Shown here in pieces: positions 1 to 8,731 of a stretch of DNA of 45,835 nt; positions within the stretch are counted from its first letter, which is position 1; the number at the start of each line of letters is the position of its first letter. Under the pieces are notes generated by a model. The model saw nothing but the letters and a program-made list of their open reading frames with translations, was not told the DNA's origin and did not search any database. The stretch is from Stentor coeruleus. Taxonomy: Eukaryota; Ciliophora; Heterotrichea; Heterotrichida; Stentoridae. The position numbers and the translations under genes were made by a program. The stretch lies in NCBI GenBank assembly GCA_001970955.1, contig MPUH01000563.1:1-45835 (forward strand). The letters run 5' to 3'.

Positions 1-870
1 TAAAATCTTAACCTGAGACATAACTCTATCTTTTTCTGCAGCATCATCACATACAATACTAAAGCACCCGATTCTCTCGCCATAAAGGCCAAAGTTCTTA
101 GCAAAAGATTGACATAAAATAATACTTTTACCACCTTTAACGAATTTTCTTGGGGCATAAGCATCACGATCAGTGTCTCCAGAAGCAAAACCTTGATAAG
201 CCATGTCAAAGAAAGGAACATGATTTTTCTTAGCAAAAAGGTCATAAAGTTGGTCCCATTCAGCATGAGTTAAATCTACACCTGTAGGGTTGTGAGCACA
301 TGCATGCATAAGAATGACTGATCCATCAGGAGCTTTTTCTAAATCTCCAACTAAACCGTTGAAGTTAAGCCCATAGTTAGCGGGGTTATAGTAAGTGTAC
401 TCTTTCCAGTCAAGGCCTGAATCTTTAGCAATAGTCTTATGGTTGCCCCAGGTTGGGTTAGGCACGTAAACAGTGTTAGATTTAGGGTAGAACCTTTTGA
501 TGAAAGCCATACCAAGACGTAAAGCGCCGGTTCCTGACAAGGATTGACAAGCTGCGATCCTTTTATCAGCTACAGCTGGGCAGTCAGCATATGCTAGTTT
601 GACTGCTGATGTATTGAAAGCATCAAGACCTTCAATTGGTAAGTACTCATGGTCGCCTTTTCCATTGTAAATTGCATCTTCAGCTTTTTTGACTGAAGGG
701 AGAATCCAAGGCTTGCTATTGTCATCTCTATAAGCTCCTACACCTAAGTTCACTTTCTTAGGATCTGTGTCACGTTTGAAAGCTTCGGAGATTCCAAGAA
801 TAGGGTCAGGTGGCCCTTGAGGAACATCCTTCCAAAATGATACAGCACGTCTTATAGATCTAAATAACAT
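1..870 (-). CDS. Aspartate aminotransferase, mitochondrial type (5' part, runs off window)
   Basis: PLP-dependent transaminase interconverting aspartate and 2-oxoglutarate with oxaloacetate and glutamate; part of the malate-aspartate shuttle. 290 residues are visible of a family that is usually about 400-430 long; the C-terminal part lies left of base 1. Seen: the HNPTG signature (residues 193-197, Asn194), Asp222 in FFDMAYQGF (contacts the pyridine nitrogen), and the Schiff-base Lys258 in SFAKNFGLYGER, followed by Arg266. The N-terminus MLFRSIRRAVSFW is basic and amphipathic, as expected for a mitochondrial presequence. An in-frame ATG at 891 would add 7 residues (MVKQWPI); I prefer 870 because the presequence-like stretch starts there, but 891 cannot be excluded. 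No intron or internal stop is seen. Confidence 0.96.
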   Translation of the reverse strand, partial: MLFRSIRRAVSFWKDVPQGPPDPILGISEAFKRDTDPKKVNLGVGAYRDDNSKPWILPSVKKAEDAIYNGKGDHEYLPIEGLDAFNTSAVKLAYADCPAVADKRIAACQSLSGTGALRLGMAFIKRFYPKSNTVYVPNPTWGNHKTIAKDSGLDWKEYTYYNPANYGLNFNGLVGDLEKAPDGSVILMHACAHNPTGVDLTHAEWDQLYDLFAKKNHVPFFDMAYQGFASGDTDRDAYAPRKFVKGGKSIILCQSFAKNFGLYGERIGCFSIVCDDAAEKDRVMSQVKIL

Positions 871-1471
871 TATTGGCCATTGTTTTACCATTCATAGACC
901 TTATGGATCAGAAAAAAGGTTAGGGGAGCGTGATTACTTATGACTGAAGTGTTGGATTTCATAAGAATTTAGAGAGGAAGATAAGGACTTAGGTAAAAAA
1001 TATAGTAAAAGATCATGAAATACTTAGGGAAAATTTTTGAGGTTTTTGTAAGAGAGTGGAATGAGACAATAATATATTTGGGTATTTTTTTATGGTTTAT
1101 AGTTTTTTTGATTGGAATATTTTTTGGCAGATTTTGTCATTCTATTGTAAAAGCTTTAGGAATTCAAAAATATTGGATAGGTTTTTTAAAATGATTTATG
1201 GTATGATAGGATATTGGTAGTATAAGTTCTTATGATTATTGTGTGTAGTTAGTTTGGGTTTTATTATACTTTATTCTAGACTAAATTAGTAATTTTTTTG
1301 TTTAACTTAGATATTTACTTATATTGATTGCTAGAAGTAAAGGTATAGAAATAAGGGATAATATGCGATTTGAGTTATATGCATCATAGTTATTTGATAT
1401 ACTCAACAATAACTTAAGAAAGTAGAGTTTTTGATTTTCATGTAAAAGTATAAGCGTAATAATATTGATTG
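871..1471. other. Divergent intergenic spacer
   Basis: About 600 bases between the aminotransferase (-) and the small coiled-coil gene (+). AT-rich. The + strand is visibly G/T-rich from about 900 to 1260, which is the sense-strand C-rich pattern for the leftward gene. No RNA gene or credible open frame seen; a 90-codon leftward frame (1302-1574) overlaps the neighbouring gene and has no coding character. Confidence 0.5.
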
Positions 1472-1930
1472 ATGCATAACCATTATTATAATTATATGTA
1501 TTTGGATAAGGGGTACCACAGAGAAGCAACTCAGCAAGTTTTACCAGGAAGTTTTCGTAAAACCAGAAGATCAAAAACTCAGCCTTCTCAGTTATCTAGC
1601 ATTACCTTCAAAGACCCAATGATGAATATCTGTGAAGAGTCGCCCAGTATTGAGGAAGAACTTGGTTATAATCGCCAAGATCTTCAATTAACAAAAGGTT
1701 TGTATATATCAAAAGACCAATGCCAACTAAAATCAAAAGAAATCCAAATTCTGTCAATGATAAAAACACTTAAAAATGAAATGATGGACCTTCATGTACT
1801 TTTAACTACAACTCAAGAGAAAATTGAAGAAAAAAATGCTGAAAATCAGATTTATAAAGATAGCATTTCGAGACTACAAACGATGTATGATGATGGCAAG
1901 AATATAGGTTGCCAATGTAATTTGATGTAA
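1472..1930 (+). CDS. Small coiled-coil protein with C-terminal CaaX-like motif
   Basis: 152 residues from ATG 1472 (a second ATG at 1496 is possible). Not recognised as a known family. Residues about 1-50 are basic and Ser/Thr/Gln-rich; residues about 85-140 have a heptad-like pattern (KSKEIQILSMIKTLKNEMMD and onward) suggesting a single coiled coil. The last six residues are CQCNLM: a possible CaaX prenylation box (C-N-L-M, Met favouring farnesyl) with a neighbouring Cys that could be palmitoylated. If real, the protein would be membrane-tethered. The next gene on the same strand starts 26 nt after the stop in another frame; no GT-AG intron of 15-17 nt joins the two, so I keep them separate. 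Confidence 0.72.
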   Translation: MHNHYYNYMYLDKGYHREATQQVLPGSFRKTRRSKTQPSQLSSITFKDPMMNICEESPSIEEELGYNRQDLQLTKGLYISKDQCQLKSKEIQILSMIKTLKNEMMDLHVLLTTTQEKIEEKNAENQIYKDSISRLQTMYDDGKNIGCQCNLM

Positions 1931-1956
1931 ATATGTATAAGATTTTTATATATAAC

Positions 1957-2529
1957 ATGTATGCCAGTAATACAAATTTGCATTCTTTCAGTAACAGACA
2001 TGATGATTTTTCTCAGAGTATGAATAAACCTTTGCCTAATCAGTCTGTAAGAGAACTTCATCCATATCTATTCTATAATGCTCCTACTGAAGCCAAGCCT
2101 CCCCCTCATTACAACAACTTCGAGCTAGTAACCAAAAAAAAGCATCTCAAGGTTCCTTACAAATTAGAGCATCCATACGAATTCCACACAAAAATCGTAA
2201 AAGACTACTCGGGCTACCAAGCTTCCAACCGTATGTGTATCGAAGAAAAAAATGTCGAAAGGACAATGGGTATGAAAAAGCGAATCGACACCTTCTCACG
2301 ACAAAGAAACTACTTATCCATAGCTTCCCTTGGAGATAAAAACTATCGCTCTCCAGATCAAAGTCCTGATTTTTTCAAAAAAAGTTATGTTCATAGCAGC
2401 CTTTATGGACCTATAAAAAAATATGATAGAAGAAGTGTAAAAGAACAATTAGGCCATGTTGATGGGATTTTTACCAAAATTTTAAGTAATCCGAGTATGA
2501 GAAGCACACAAAAAGCTGATAAAAAATAA
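1957..2529 (+). CDS. Basic protein of unknown function
   Basis: 190 residues from ATG 1957 (in-frame ATG at 1933 would add eight hydrophobic residues). No recognised domain. The sequence is basic, rich in Tyr, Ser and Pro, for example HPYLFYNAPTEAKPPPHYNN near residue 35 and VPYKLEHPYEFHTKIVKDYS near 65. This style is common in ciliate cytoskeletal or cortical proteins, but that is only an impression. Coding support is codon bias and an uninterrupted frame ending at a TAA. It follows the CaaX-ending gene by 26 nt on the same strand, so the two share a very short spacer or, less likely, are one gene split by an assembly indel. Confidence 0.7.
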   Translation: MYASNTNLHSFSNRHDDFSQSMNKPLPNQSVRELHPYLFYNAPTEAKPPPHYNNFELVTKKKHLKVPYKLEHPYEFHTKIVKDYSGYQASNRMCIEEKNVERTMGMKKRIDTFSRQRNYLSIASLGDKNYRSPDQSPDFFKKSYVHSSLYGPIKKYDRRSVKEQLGHVDGIFTKILSNPSMRSTQKADKK

Positions 2530-2586
2530 AAATTGGTTTTTTATAGATAATATTGTAATAATAAATTTTAGTCTAAGTGATGAAGA

Positions 2587-2988
2587 TTATTTTCTTGTTT
2601 TTTCTGAATTCACTCTTTCGCTAACTCTTGTATTCCCGCGTTCTGAGTTTTTATAGTCTAAATCAGGGATTTTCCTTATTATTTCTTGTGGAGGGTTCGA
2701 TTTGAGCTTTTTATGCATGTACATTGGGTGCTCGTGTCGCTGTAATTCGCATTTTTCGCATAAATAGTATTTTACGCATTGAGTACATTCGTATTTTATA
2801 CCTAAGATTGGGGATATTGAACATTTACTACAGGTTTCAGGGTGTTCGATTAAAGGGGGCTCAGATGAAAAACTACCTAAGACCCTAGTTTTGATTAATG
2901 TCAAGACTTGTGAGTAGTCTGAAGGCATTGAGCATTGAGTCTCTTTGTCATATTGCTCGAGAGAAGATTCCCCAACACCTTTTTCCAT
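2587..2988 (-). CDS. ZZ-type zinc-finger protein
   Basis: 133 residues. A ZZ-type zinc finger occupies residues about 49-93: H49, C53-x2-C56, C68-x2-C71, C77-x2-C80, then H85, H87 and H92, with the usual aromatic residues (KYECTQCVKYYLCEKC). ZZ domains bind protein N-termini or act as scaffolds in ubiquitin, autophagy and cytoskeletal proteins; nothing here shows which. The flanks are short, polar and charged, and the tail is basic. The gene converges with the 1957-2529 gene, leaving 57 nt between stops. Confidence 0.85.
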   Translation of the reverse strand: MEKGVGESSLEQYDKETQCSMPSDYSQVLTLIKTRVLGSFSSEPPLIEHPETCSKCSISPILGIKYECTQCVKYYLCEKCELQRHEHPMYMHKKLKSNPPQEIIRKIPDLDYKNSERGNTRVSERVNSEKTRK

Positions 2989-3198
2989 ATTATTAAGATT
3001 TAAGCTTTAAATAGTAATATTTTAGAATTGGGGCATGCTTTCTTATTGATTTATTAGAGATGATGATTGGGCTTTTTATGATCTTTTCAGAAGTTAGGAT
3101 TATTGGCTTTAAGATTTTTATGAATGATGGGAATTTTTTATGTAGATATTTTAATCATAACCTCATACCAACCTACTAAAAATTCAACCAAAATTCCA

Positions 3199-3684
3199 TT
3201 AATTTTCACCTTTATTAAAATTCCTCAAAGCTGACTTCGAATATATCTTCCTCATAACAACTTCAATTTTCTTCACATCATTCTCCCCAATTACCACAAC
3301 TTTCTTAACTACCTTTCTAATAATTTGAGGCCTTTCTTGTATCCACTTTTTTCTATTAACTTTGTATTTGCTTTCAGGAAAAATTGTTCTATAAGTTTGT
3401 CTAAAAAAATCCACTCCTGGAGATTTATTCCTGATTTTTTTTTCAATTTTCGCTTCTGCTGATATTTTTTCTCTTGTTTTTATAAGGGTTTTTGATAAAG
3501 GGTTGCTAGGTTCAATCCTTTGTGGTAGTGACCATTCTGATATTTGTAAACCTTTTGTGGTAAAGAAAGGTGATATTAATGCTGTTCTTGGATAAAGATG
3601 CTCTTTAGTGCTATAAAAAGTAGTTTTGAGCCTTGGAGGACTTGCTGGTTTTGAGTATGTTTTATAGGAAGAACAGATTTTCAT
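3199..3684 (-). CDS. Basic protein of unknown function
   Basis: 161 residues from ATG 3684 to TAA. Strongly basic; N-terminal part Ser/Thr/Pro-rich (KPASPPRLKTTFYSTKEH), middle with short charged helices (KTREKISAEAKIEKKIRNKS, about residues 69-88), and a Val/Lys/Ile-rich stretch RKVVKKVVVIGENDVKKIEV (about 122-141). No family recognised. Supported by codon bias and by a G-rich + strand upstream, as for other leftward genes here. Confidence 0.65.
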   Translation of the reverse strand: MKICSSYKTYSKPASPPRLKTTFYSTKEHLYPRTALISPFFTTKGLQISEWSLPQRIEPSNPLSKTLIKTREKISAEAKIEKKIRNKSPGVDFFRQTYRTIFPESKYKVNRKKWIQERPQIIRKVVKKVVVIGENDVKKIEVVMRKIYSKSALRNFNKGEN

Positions 3685-4144
3685 AAATATTATTATATGA
3701 GGATGAAATATTTGAGGTAAAATCTACAGTTTGTCGTTGGTAAAAGGGTTTTGGCCTGTAGAGTAGATTTTTGTGTTGATTTTGATAAGTTTATTGAGGA
3801 TTTTAACATGAAAATATATATTTAAGCTATTTTGATATACTTACTAAAAAACTGTGTGCTTTATGAATACGATAGTGCATCAAATTTAAAATCCTAATCA
3901 TATATGCGAAAATATCTATTCATATATTTCAGATTTGCAATTTCGCATTTTCCAAACTTTTTCTTTAATATAACAAAATATCTTATAAAGTTCAACCACT
4001 TAAACTATAAAACCTTATTAAAAAAACTATAACCCCACCTCCAAAACATCTTAAATCATATTTATTCCAAAACACAAATCCAAATTAAATCTTAATCATA
4101 TGCTAATTAGTAAATTATTATAAGTAATCCTAATCTTTGTACTA
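3685..4144. other. Intergenic spacer
   Basis: 460 bases between two leftward genes. The + strand is G-rich in the first 100 bases and C/A-rich from about 3950 on, matching the 5'- and 3'-flank skew of leftward genes. No gene seen. Confidence 0.4.
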
Positions 4145-4549
4145 CTATCTTTGGAATAAAGTCAATTTATTACTTTTATTCTTACCCTGGTTCACAGCAC
4201 GATTAATTTTATTCAAAGACAAGTCAATTTTCTTTTTCTCTGCTAACATCTCAGCATTTGTCGCTTGGCTCATTGACTTAGTAATATCCCTTTTGTGTAT
4301 GCTTTCATGTATACGTATATTGATTTCTTTAAGGCTTTTTCTTATATTAATTTCTTCTCGGTCTAGTTTTTCAAGCTCAATATCCCATTTGCGCATATCT
4401 TTAAATTCTTTAATTTTCGGCTTAAGAAACCTTGGAGAAGAGTTGCTTTCTTGAAAGGCTAAAGTGGTTTTCTCTACCTTGTCTTTTTGGCCTTTCAATA
4501 ACTGCTCTTTTATAGGTTCTTCGGATTTGGTTGGCTTTTGCTTTTTCAT
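4145..4549 (-). CDS. Small charged coiled-coil protein
   Basis: 134 residues from ATG 4549 to a tandem TAG TAG. Lys/Glu-rich, predicted helical over residues about 50-125 (RKWDIELEKLDREEINIRKS) with heptad-like spacing, so probably a short coiled coil. No known family recognised. A frame on the opposite strand over the same bases is mostly hydrophobic shadow sequence and is rejected. Confidence 0.66.
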   Translation of the reverse strand: MKKQKPTKSEEPIKEQLLKGQKDKVEKTTLAFQESNSSPRFLKPKIKEFKDMRKWDIELEKLDREEINIRKSLKEINIRIHESIHKRDITKSMSQATNAEMLAEKKKIDLSLNKINRAVNQGKNKSNKLTLFQR

Positions 4550-5253
4550 TATATTGCTTATAACTGTTACTAGTTTTATATAATATGTCGAAAATATAAA
4601 GAATTGACAAATGGATTAAGTTTTGTGTGATAGGATGATATTTTAGTGTATTAGGAATTAAAAAATATGTATTTTTTAGGAATTTTTGAGGAATTATATG
4701 ATTTGAAGAGTTAAAGGCTTTTTTGGAGATGGGATGCAGATTTATTTGTGAGTTTTTTATGATTTTTTTGTATTGAATCAGAACTATAAATATATTATGT
4801 GTATACTGAGAATGGGAATATAGAATGTAAAAGTTGCTCTCCCTCTCATTGATATTTCACTGATAAATTAAATTTAAATTAAAAGTGATTTGTAGTAAAT
4901 AATTTTCATTATATTTGATTAAAATAGATATAATATTGTCATGTACTAAATGTTATTAATAAAATACTGAGTTCATCTTTTTATTAAGTTTTAAATTCAT
5001 CATATACAGCTCTTAACAAATGAATGCTAATTATAATAAACAACTTAGATATATTCTCTTTTCATTCTCAATAAACTTTTACAACCCTTAATAAAAAAAA
5101 AACTCTTTTCTACATTCTCCATAAATATATTTCACTACCTTTTATCCTTTATAAAATCTACCTTTAAATTTTTTCTACCCTTCATATACAACAAGCTTCG
5201 ATATGTATAATTAAATCTAAACTCTTAAATTTCCTAGATTATTAATTACTTTA
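4550..5253. other. Intergenic spacer
   Basis: About 700 bases of AT-rich DNA between leftward genes. + strand G-rich to about 4850, C-rich and nearly G-free from about 4980 to 5250. No coding frame or RNA gene recognised. Confidence 0.4.
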
Positions 5254-5565
5254 TCAAAAAAACTTAAATATTTTCAACGGTTCAACTCCTTCGCATTCAA
5301 CACTCTCGCTACACACTTTCCATGAAGATAAGCTATTTTCACTTTGCATTTCGGGTAGAGCTAATAAAGCACTCGGCTCTCTACTCGTCTCTTCATTTAT
5401 CACTGATTCCTCTAATACCTTGACAGGCATATGATCTTTATATATCTTCACAGCATACAACCTCGTTATTTCACAAATATTTCCAACATTCTCTTCAATA
5501 TCCTTATAATGCTCTGTCGTCCCAATGCACTCTTTTTCAGTTTTGACACATTGACAGCATCCCAT
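5254..5565 (-). CDS. Small protein with N-terminal myristoyl/palmitoyl motif (MGCCQC)
   Basis: 103 residues starting at ATG 5565. An upstream in-frame ATG at 5595 would add MAVKVNFIIR and bury the motif, so 5565 is chosen: the protein then begins MGCCQCVKTEKEC, with Gly2 as N-myristoylation site and Cys3, Cys4, Cys6 as likely palmitoylation sites. This predicts stable membrane anchoring. The rest is acidic and polar with no domain recognised. Ends TGA TAA: the only gene in the window whose first stop is a TGA with strong coding support. It lies 95 nt downstream of the stop of an ankyrin-kinase that also carries a myristoylation motif. Confidence 0.72.
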   Translation of the reverse strand: MGCCQCVKTEKECIGTTEHYKDIEENVGNICEITRLYAVKIYKDHMPVKVLEESVINEETSREPSALLALPEMQSENSLSSWKVCSESVECEGVEPLKIFKFF

Positions 5566-5660
5566 TCTTATTATAAAATTAACTTTAACAGCCATTTACA
5601 TAATCTATTAACCAAAAATCCTATATAAGTTCGCATATAAATAATAAATTATCAAAAGCT

Positions 5661-7142
5661 TTAAGATACTATATAAATACTCTTGGCCATTTCAAGTCTT
5701 TCAAGTACTTGAACAATACTTGGTCTTCTTTTTGGATTATACCTACAACATTCTCTAATAATCTCAGCCACTTCAGGTGGAATATTATCTGGTATAGGTA
5801 CAGGCTTTTTATGATAAAGTTCATAAAAAATTGTATTAGCTTTATTTGATGATATATAATGCCAAGGTCTTTTACCACTGAAAATCTCGATAATCATACA
5901 TCCGAAAGCCCAGATGTCGATTTCAACTCCAATAGCTTCGTTACGATCCTTATCAAAAAGTTCAGGGGCCATGAATCTTGTTGTCCCAATACAGATGGTC
6001 GTAGCTTCTTCAAGAAAAGTTGATGAAGGACGAGCCAAGCCGAAATCAGCGATTTTCACATTGAGATTATGGTCAAGAAGGCAATTTTCAGGTTTTAGAT
6101 CTCGATGGATTATAGCTGGCTCATTAGCATGAAGATAAGAAAGACCACGAGAAATTTGAATAGCAATACTAAACCTGTCAGCTAAATTGAGTTTTTTTTG
6201 CTTGTTCTTGTGGATTGCGTAAAAAAGTGTGAAATTAGGCATGAGCTCTGTAATTATACATAAATTAGGTTGGTCAATACATATGCCCATAAGTAAAAGG
6301 AGGTTTGGATGCCTTACTTGTGATAAAACTTTTAGTTCTTTAATAAACTTGCCCATTTCTTTATCTGAAGTGCTATACTCAGACGTAAACTGCTTTATGG
6401 CGACCTCACTACCTCGCCATTTGCCTCTAAAGACCAAACAACTCGACCCACGATTGATCATTTCCATCAGTTTGAGTTCTGAGCTTTTGATTACAGGGAT
6501 TTTATACTCTTCTAAAGTCCTTTCAAGGTTGCTTTTTGCTTCTTTTTCATCTTCACTTATCTTATTCGACTTAGTCTCTTGTGTTGACCCTTGTTCTCTC
6601 AATGGTGAAATATCTTCAACACTACTTTTAGCTAAGTAATCCTCAATAGTCAATTGTTCGATAATCTCATCAGCCATTTCTGTATGGCTATCTATAGCTA
6701 TATCATAAGGAGTTTTTAAAGAATTTGTCCTTATATGTCTATTAGCATTATATTTCAGTAGTAAAGCAACTAAATCTGAACTTCCGATTTCCACAGCTAT
6801 ATGTAAAGCCGTTCGACCTAACTCGTCTTGAACATCGATTTTACTCTTAAAAAGCTTTGAATCCCTAACAAGCTTCCAAGTAAGTTTATAATACCCTAAT
6901 TGAACCGCTCTATGTAAAGCTGTCTGGTCTAATTCCAAACAAGGAAGCATAATCCCTTGGCGAATATAACAGTGCTTGAATAACGAAGCCATACCATTCT
7001 CTAAAGCTACTCTCATTATTGACACTCCAGACTTATTGATGCTGTTCACACTGCAGCCATTCTGCAAAAGCTGTAGAGCTTCATCTTCATTCCCGTTTGC
7101 AATTAATTTGAATAGCACTTCATTTGATGATTGATTTCCCAT
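5661..7142 (-). CDS. Ankyrin-repeat protein kinase (TKL-like), N-myristoylated
   Basis: 493 residues. N-terminus MGNQSSNE fits N-myristoylation (Gly2, Ser6). Ankyrin repeats span residues about 5-165 (for example TALHRAVQLGYYKLTWKLVR and GRTALHIAVEIGSSDLVALL). The kinase domain spans about 224-485: a divergent glycine loop INRGSSCLVFRG (229-240), catalytic-fold Lys250 in VAIK, HRDLKPEN with Asp348, DFG 366-368, APE 392-394, and Arg472 or Arg473 of subdomain XI. All catalytic residues are present, so it should be active. Ankyrin plus a kinase with HPNLLLLMG and GTTRFMAPE is typical of the TKL group (integrin-linked-kinase and plant/protist ANK-TKL types). Likely a membrane-associated Ser/Thr signalling kinase; the substrate cannot be read from sequence. 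Confidence 0.95.
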   Translation of the reverse strand: MGNQSSNEVLFKLIANGNEDEALQLLQNGCSVNSINKSGVSIMRVALENGMASLFKHCYIRQGIMLPCLELDQTALHRAVQLGYYKLTWKLVRDSKLFKSKIDVQDELGRTALHIAVEIGSSDLVALLLKYNANRHIRTNSLKTPYDIAIDSHTEMADEIIEQLTIEDYLAKSSVEDISPLREQGSTQETKSNKISEDEKEAKSNLERTLEEYKIPVIKSSELKLMEMINRGSSCLVFRGKWRGSEVAIKQFTSEYSTSDKEMGKFIKELKVLSQVRHPNLLLLMGICIDQPNLCIITELMPNFTLFYAIHKNKQKKLNLADRFSIAIQISRGLSYLHANEPAIIHRDLKPENCLLDHNLNVKIADFGLARPSSTFLEEATTICIGTTRFMAPELFDKDRNEAIGVEIDIWAFGCMIIEIFSGKRPWHYISSNKANTIFYELYHKKPVPIPDNIPPEVAEIIRECCRYNPKRRPSIVQVLERLEMAKSIYIVS

Positions 7143-7832
7143 TTATCTAATATAAACTAGCATTAAAACTAATTTAGTTTAACACTTCGTACCTTGAGTT
7201 TATTATTGTTTATTAATTATAAGTTTTTTTTATTTGCTAATTATATGTATGTTTTAAGTTTTTGTATAAGTCTTCAAGTGAAAGATTTTGTCATAAGAGT
7301 TTATTGAAATAGTTGATATAAACCTTTTATGAGATGAAGCCTGACGACTCTTTGATTTTTTTTGGTTAGAATTACTTTTGCATTTTTGTCTTTATATTAA
7401 TTTATGAGGAAGTGTAGGTTTTCAACAGGAGTCTCTAAGAAATATGTGAGTTCGATACTGGCTCTGTCTACTTTTTTGTTATCCCTTGGGGGGTTATTAT
7501 AGAAAAGTAGTGAATTTTTTTGCTAATCATTATGTCCTTTTTATAGAAAAATATGTTTTTAGCAACTAGGTTTTTTCATATTCCCATAATGCATAAAAAT
7601 TTTTAACTTGATAAAACACTTTTTTAGTTATTTCAGAACACATTTTGATCAGAATCGGGAATTTTACTCACATGTTTATACAAGGTAAAATTTCTTTCAT
7701 ATAAGGCGATTCTTTATAAAAATTTGTTATTTATCTACTCTAATAAATCTTTATAATTATTTTCATGCCTTTTTCGTTTAAAACTAAGAGATCTTATGAT
7801 TGATCTTTTTGTGTTAATAAGATTAAGATCAG
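7143..7832. other. Intergenic spacer with a protease-like vestige
   Basis: About 690 bases without an intact gene. The + strand is G/T-rich as expected upstream of the leftward kinase gene. At 7451-7489 a short open stretch reads FDTGSVYFFVIPW, resembling the first active site of pepsin-type proteases, inside a frame of only about 24 codons (7439-7507). This may be chance or a vestige. Confidence 0.35.
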
Positions 7833-8285
7833 CTATTTCCTTGGGTTAATTTTCGGGGTTTTATTTGCTTTTTTGGCTCGGTCTCTATGCTTTCGCTCTT
7901 TTTCCATGGAACTTTTTTCTTCATCTTTGCATTTTTCTTCAAAGTCTATGATTTCTTGAGATACTTCTAAGTCTATTGTTCGAAAGTAGTCTTGAAAGTT
8001 TATGTCAATATAATCATTAAATTCAGTCCAAGAATAGTAGTTGATTAGTTTTAAAATGCTTATAGTGTCTTGGTAATCGATTAAATCAAAATATTTGCTG
8101 AAAGAATTGTATCAGAATTTTTTAAGGAGTTTGTCTTTGTCGATATTTATTTTACTTAAGATGCTTTCGAGTTATTTGTGTTGATCTGAGATTATGGATG
8201 AGAAAATCTGCATGACTGCTCAACCTTTTATAAGGTTTGAGCCTGAGAATTCGATAATTTGAACTAAGAATGAAGTTTAGGATTA
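7833..8285 (-). pseudogene. Decayed protein-coding gene (in-frame TGA, TAA, TGA)
   Basis: Reading leftwards from about 8285 to TAG 7833-7835, one frame looks strongly protein-like, with amphipathic stretches such as SILKLINYYSWTEFNDYIDI and a charged tail ending KANKTPKINPRK. It is broken by TGA (8220-8222), TAA (8172-8174) and TGA (8112-8114). None lies in a 15- or 16-nt GT-AG window, so intron removal does not rescue it. Each is one transition from a sense codon (TGG, CAA, TGG). The last 92 codons are open but lack an early ATG. The family is not recognised. Alternative: a gene whose real structure I fail to see, or stop-codon readthrough. Confidence 0.5.
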
Positions 8286-8731
8286 AAAATGTGTGCTTCA
8301 TATTTATGCGTTTTTAGGAATAAGAATGATTTTTTATATGTTTGATTCAAATTTAGGGGGAAATACTTATGAGAATTTTTATTTAGTGTTGATGCTTAGC
8401 TTTTTTCCATTTTATCTTGTGAATTACAGCTTTATCTAAAGGTTATATATTGCTATATGATGATTTATATACAACTAGCTTATTTATATACAATTGAATA
8501 ATTATAAATTGTATATAAAACATCCCTCGTTTATTAAGCCATTGCTTCAAAAATACAATAAGCTTTAGTTTACCCACAAAATATAGAAACGCCTTATTTA
8601 ATCCAATGACAATTTTAATCACTCTCAATTATACTCATCCCGAATACTCCTTCAACACTTTCACTTACAAAAATTTAAAAAATTCCACATTTTCTTATAG
8701 TGGTTTGAAACAAAAGCTTTTTTTTATAAAC
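8286..8731. other. Divergent spacer and 5' flank of the ferlin gene
   Basis: AT-rich. From about 8440 the + strand becomes C-rich and G-poor, as before other rightward genes. An in-frame ATG at 8606 would extend the ferlin by 42 residues (MTILITLNYTHPEYSFNTFT...), but that stretch has spacer-like composition. Confidence 0.4.

Noticed and set aside
1302..1574. Leftward 90-codon frame overlapping the start of the CaaX-ending gene
   Set aside because: Lies mostly in the spacer; composition of random AT-rich DNA; no ATG-proximal coding signal.
8606..8731. Upstream start of the ferlin gene at 8606
   Set aside because: The extra 42 residues have spacer-like, C/A-rich composition; ATG 8732 starts the polar cytosolic N-terminus.
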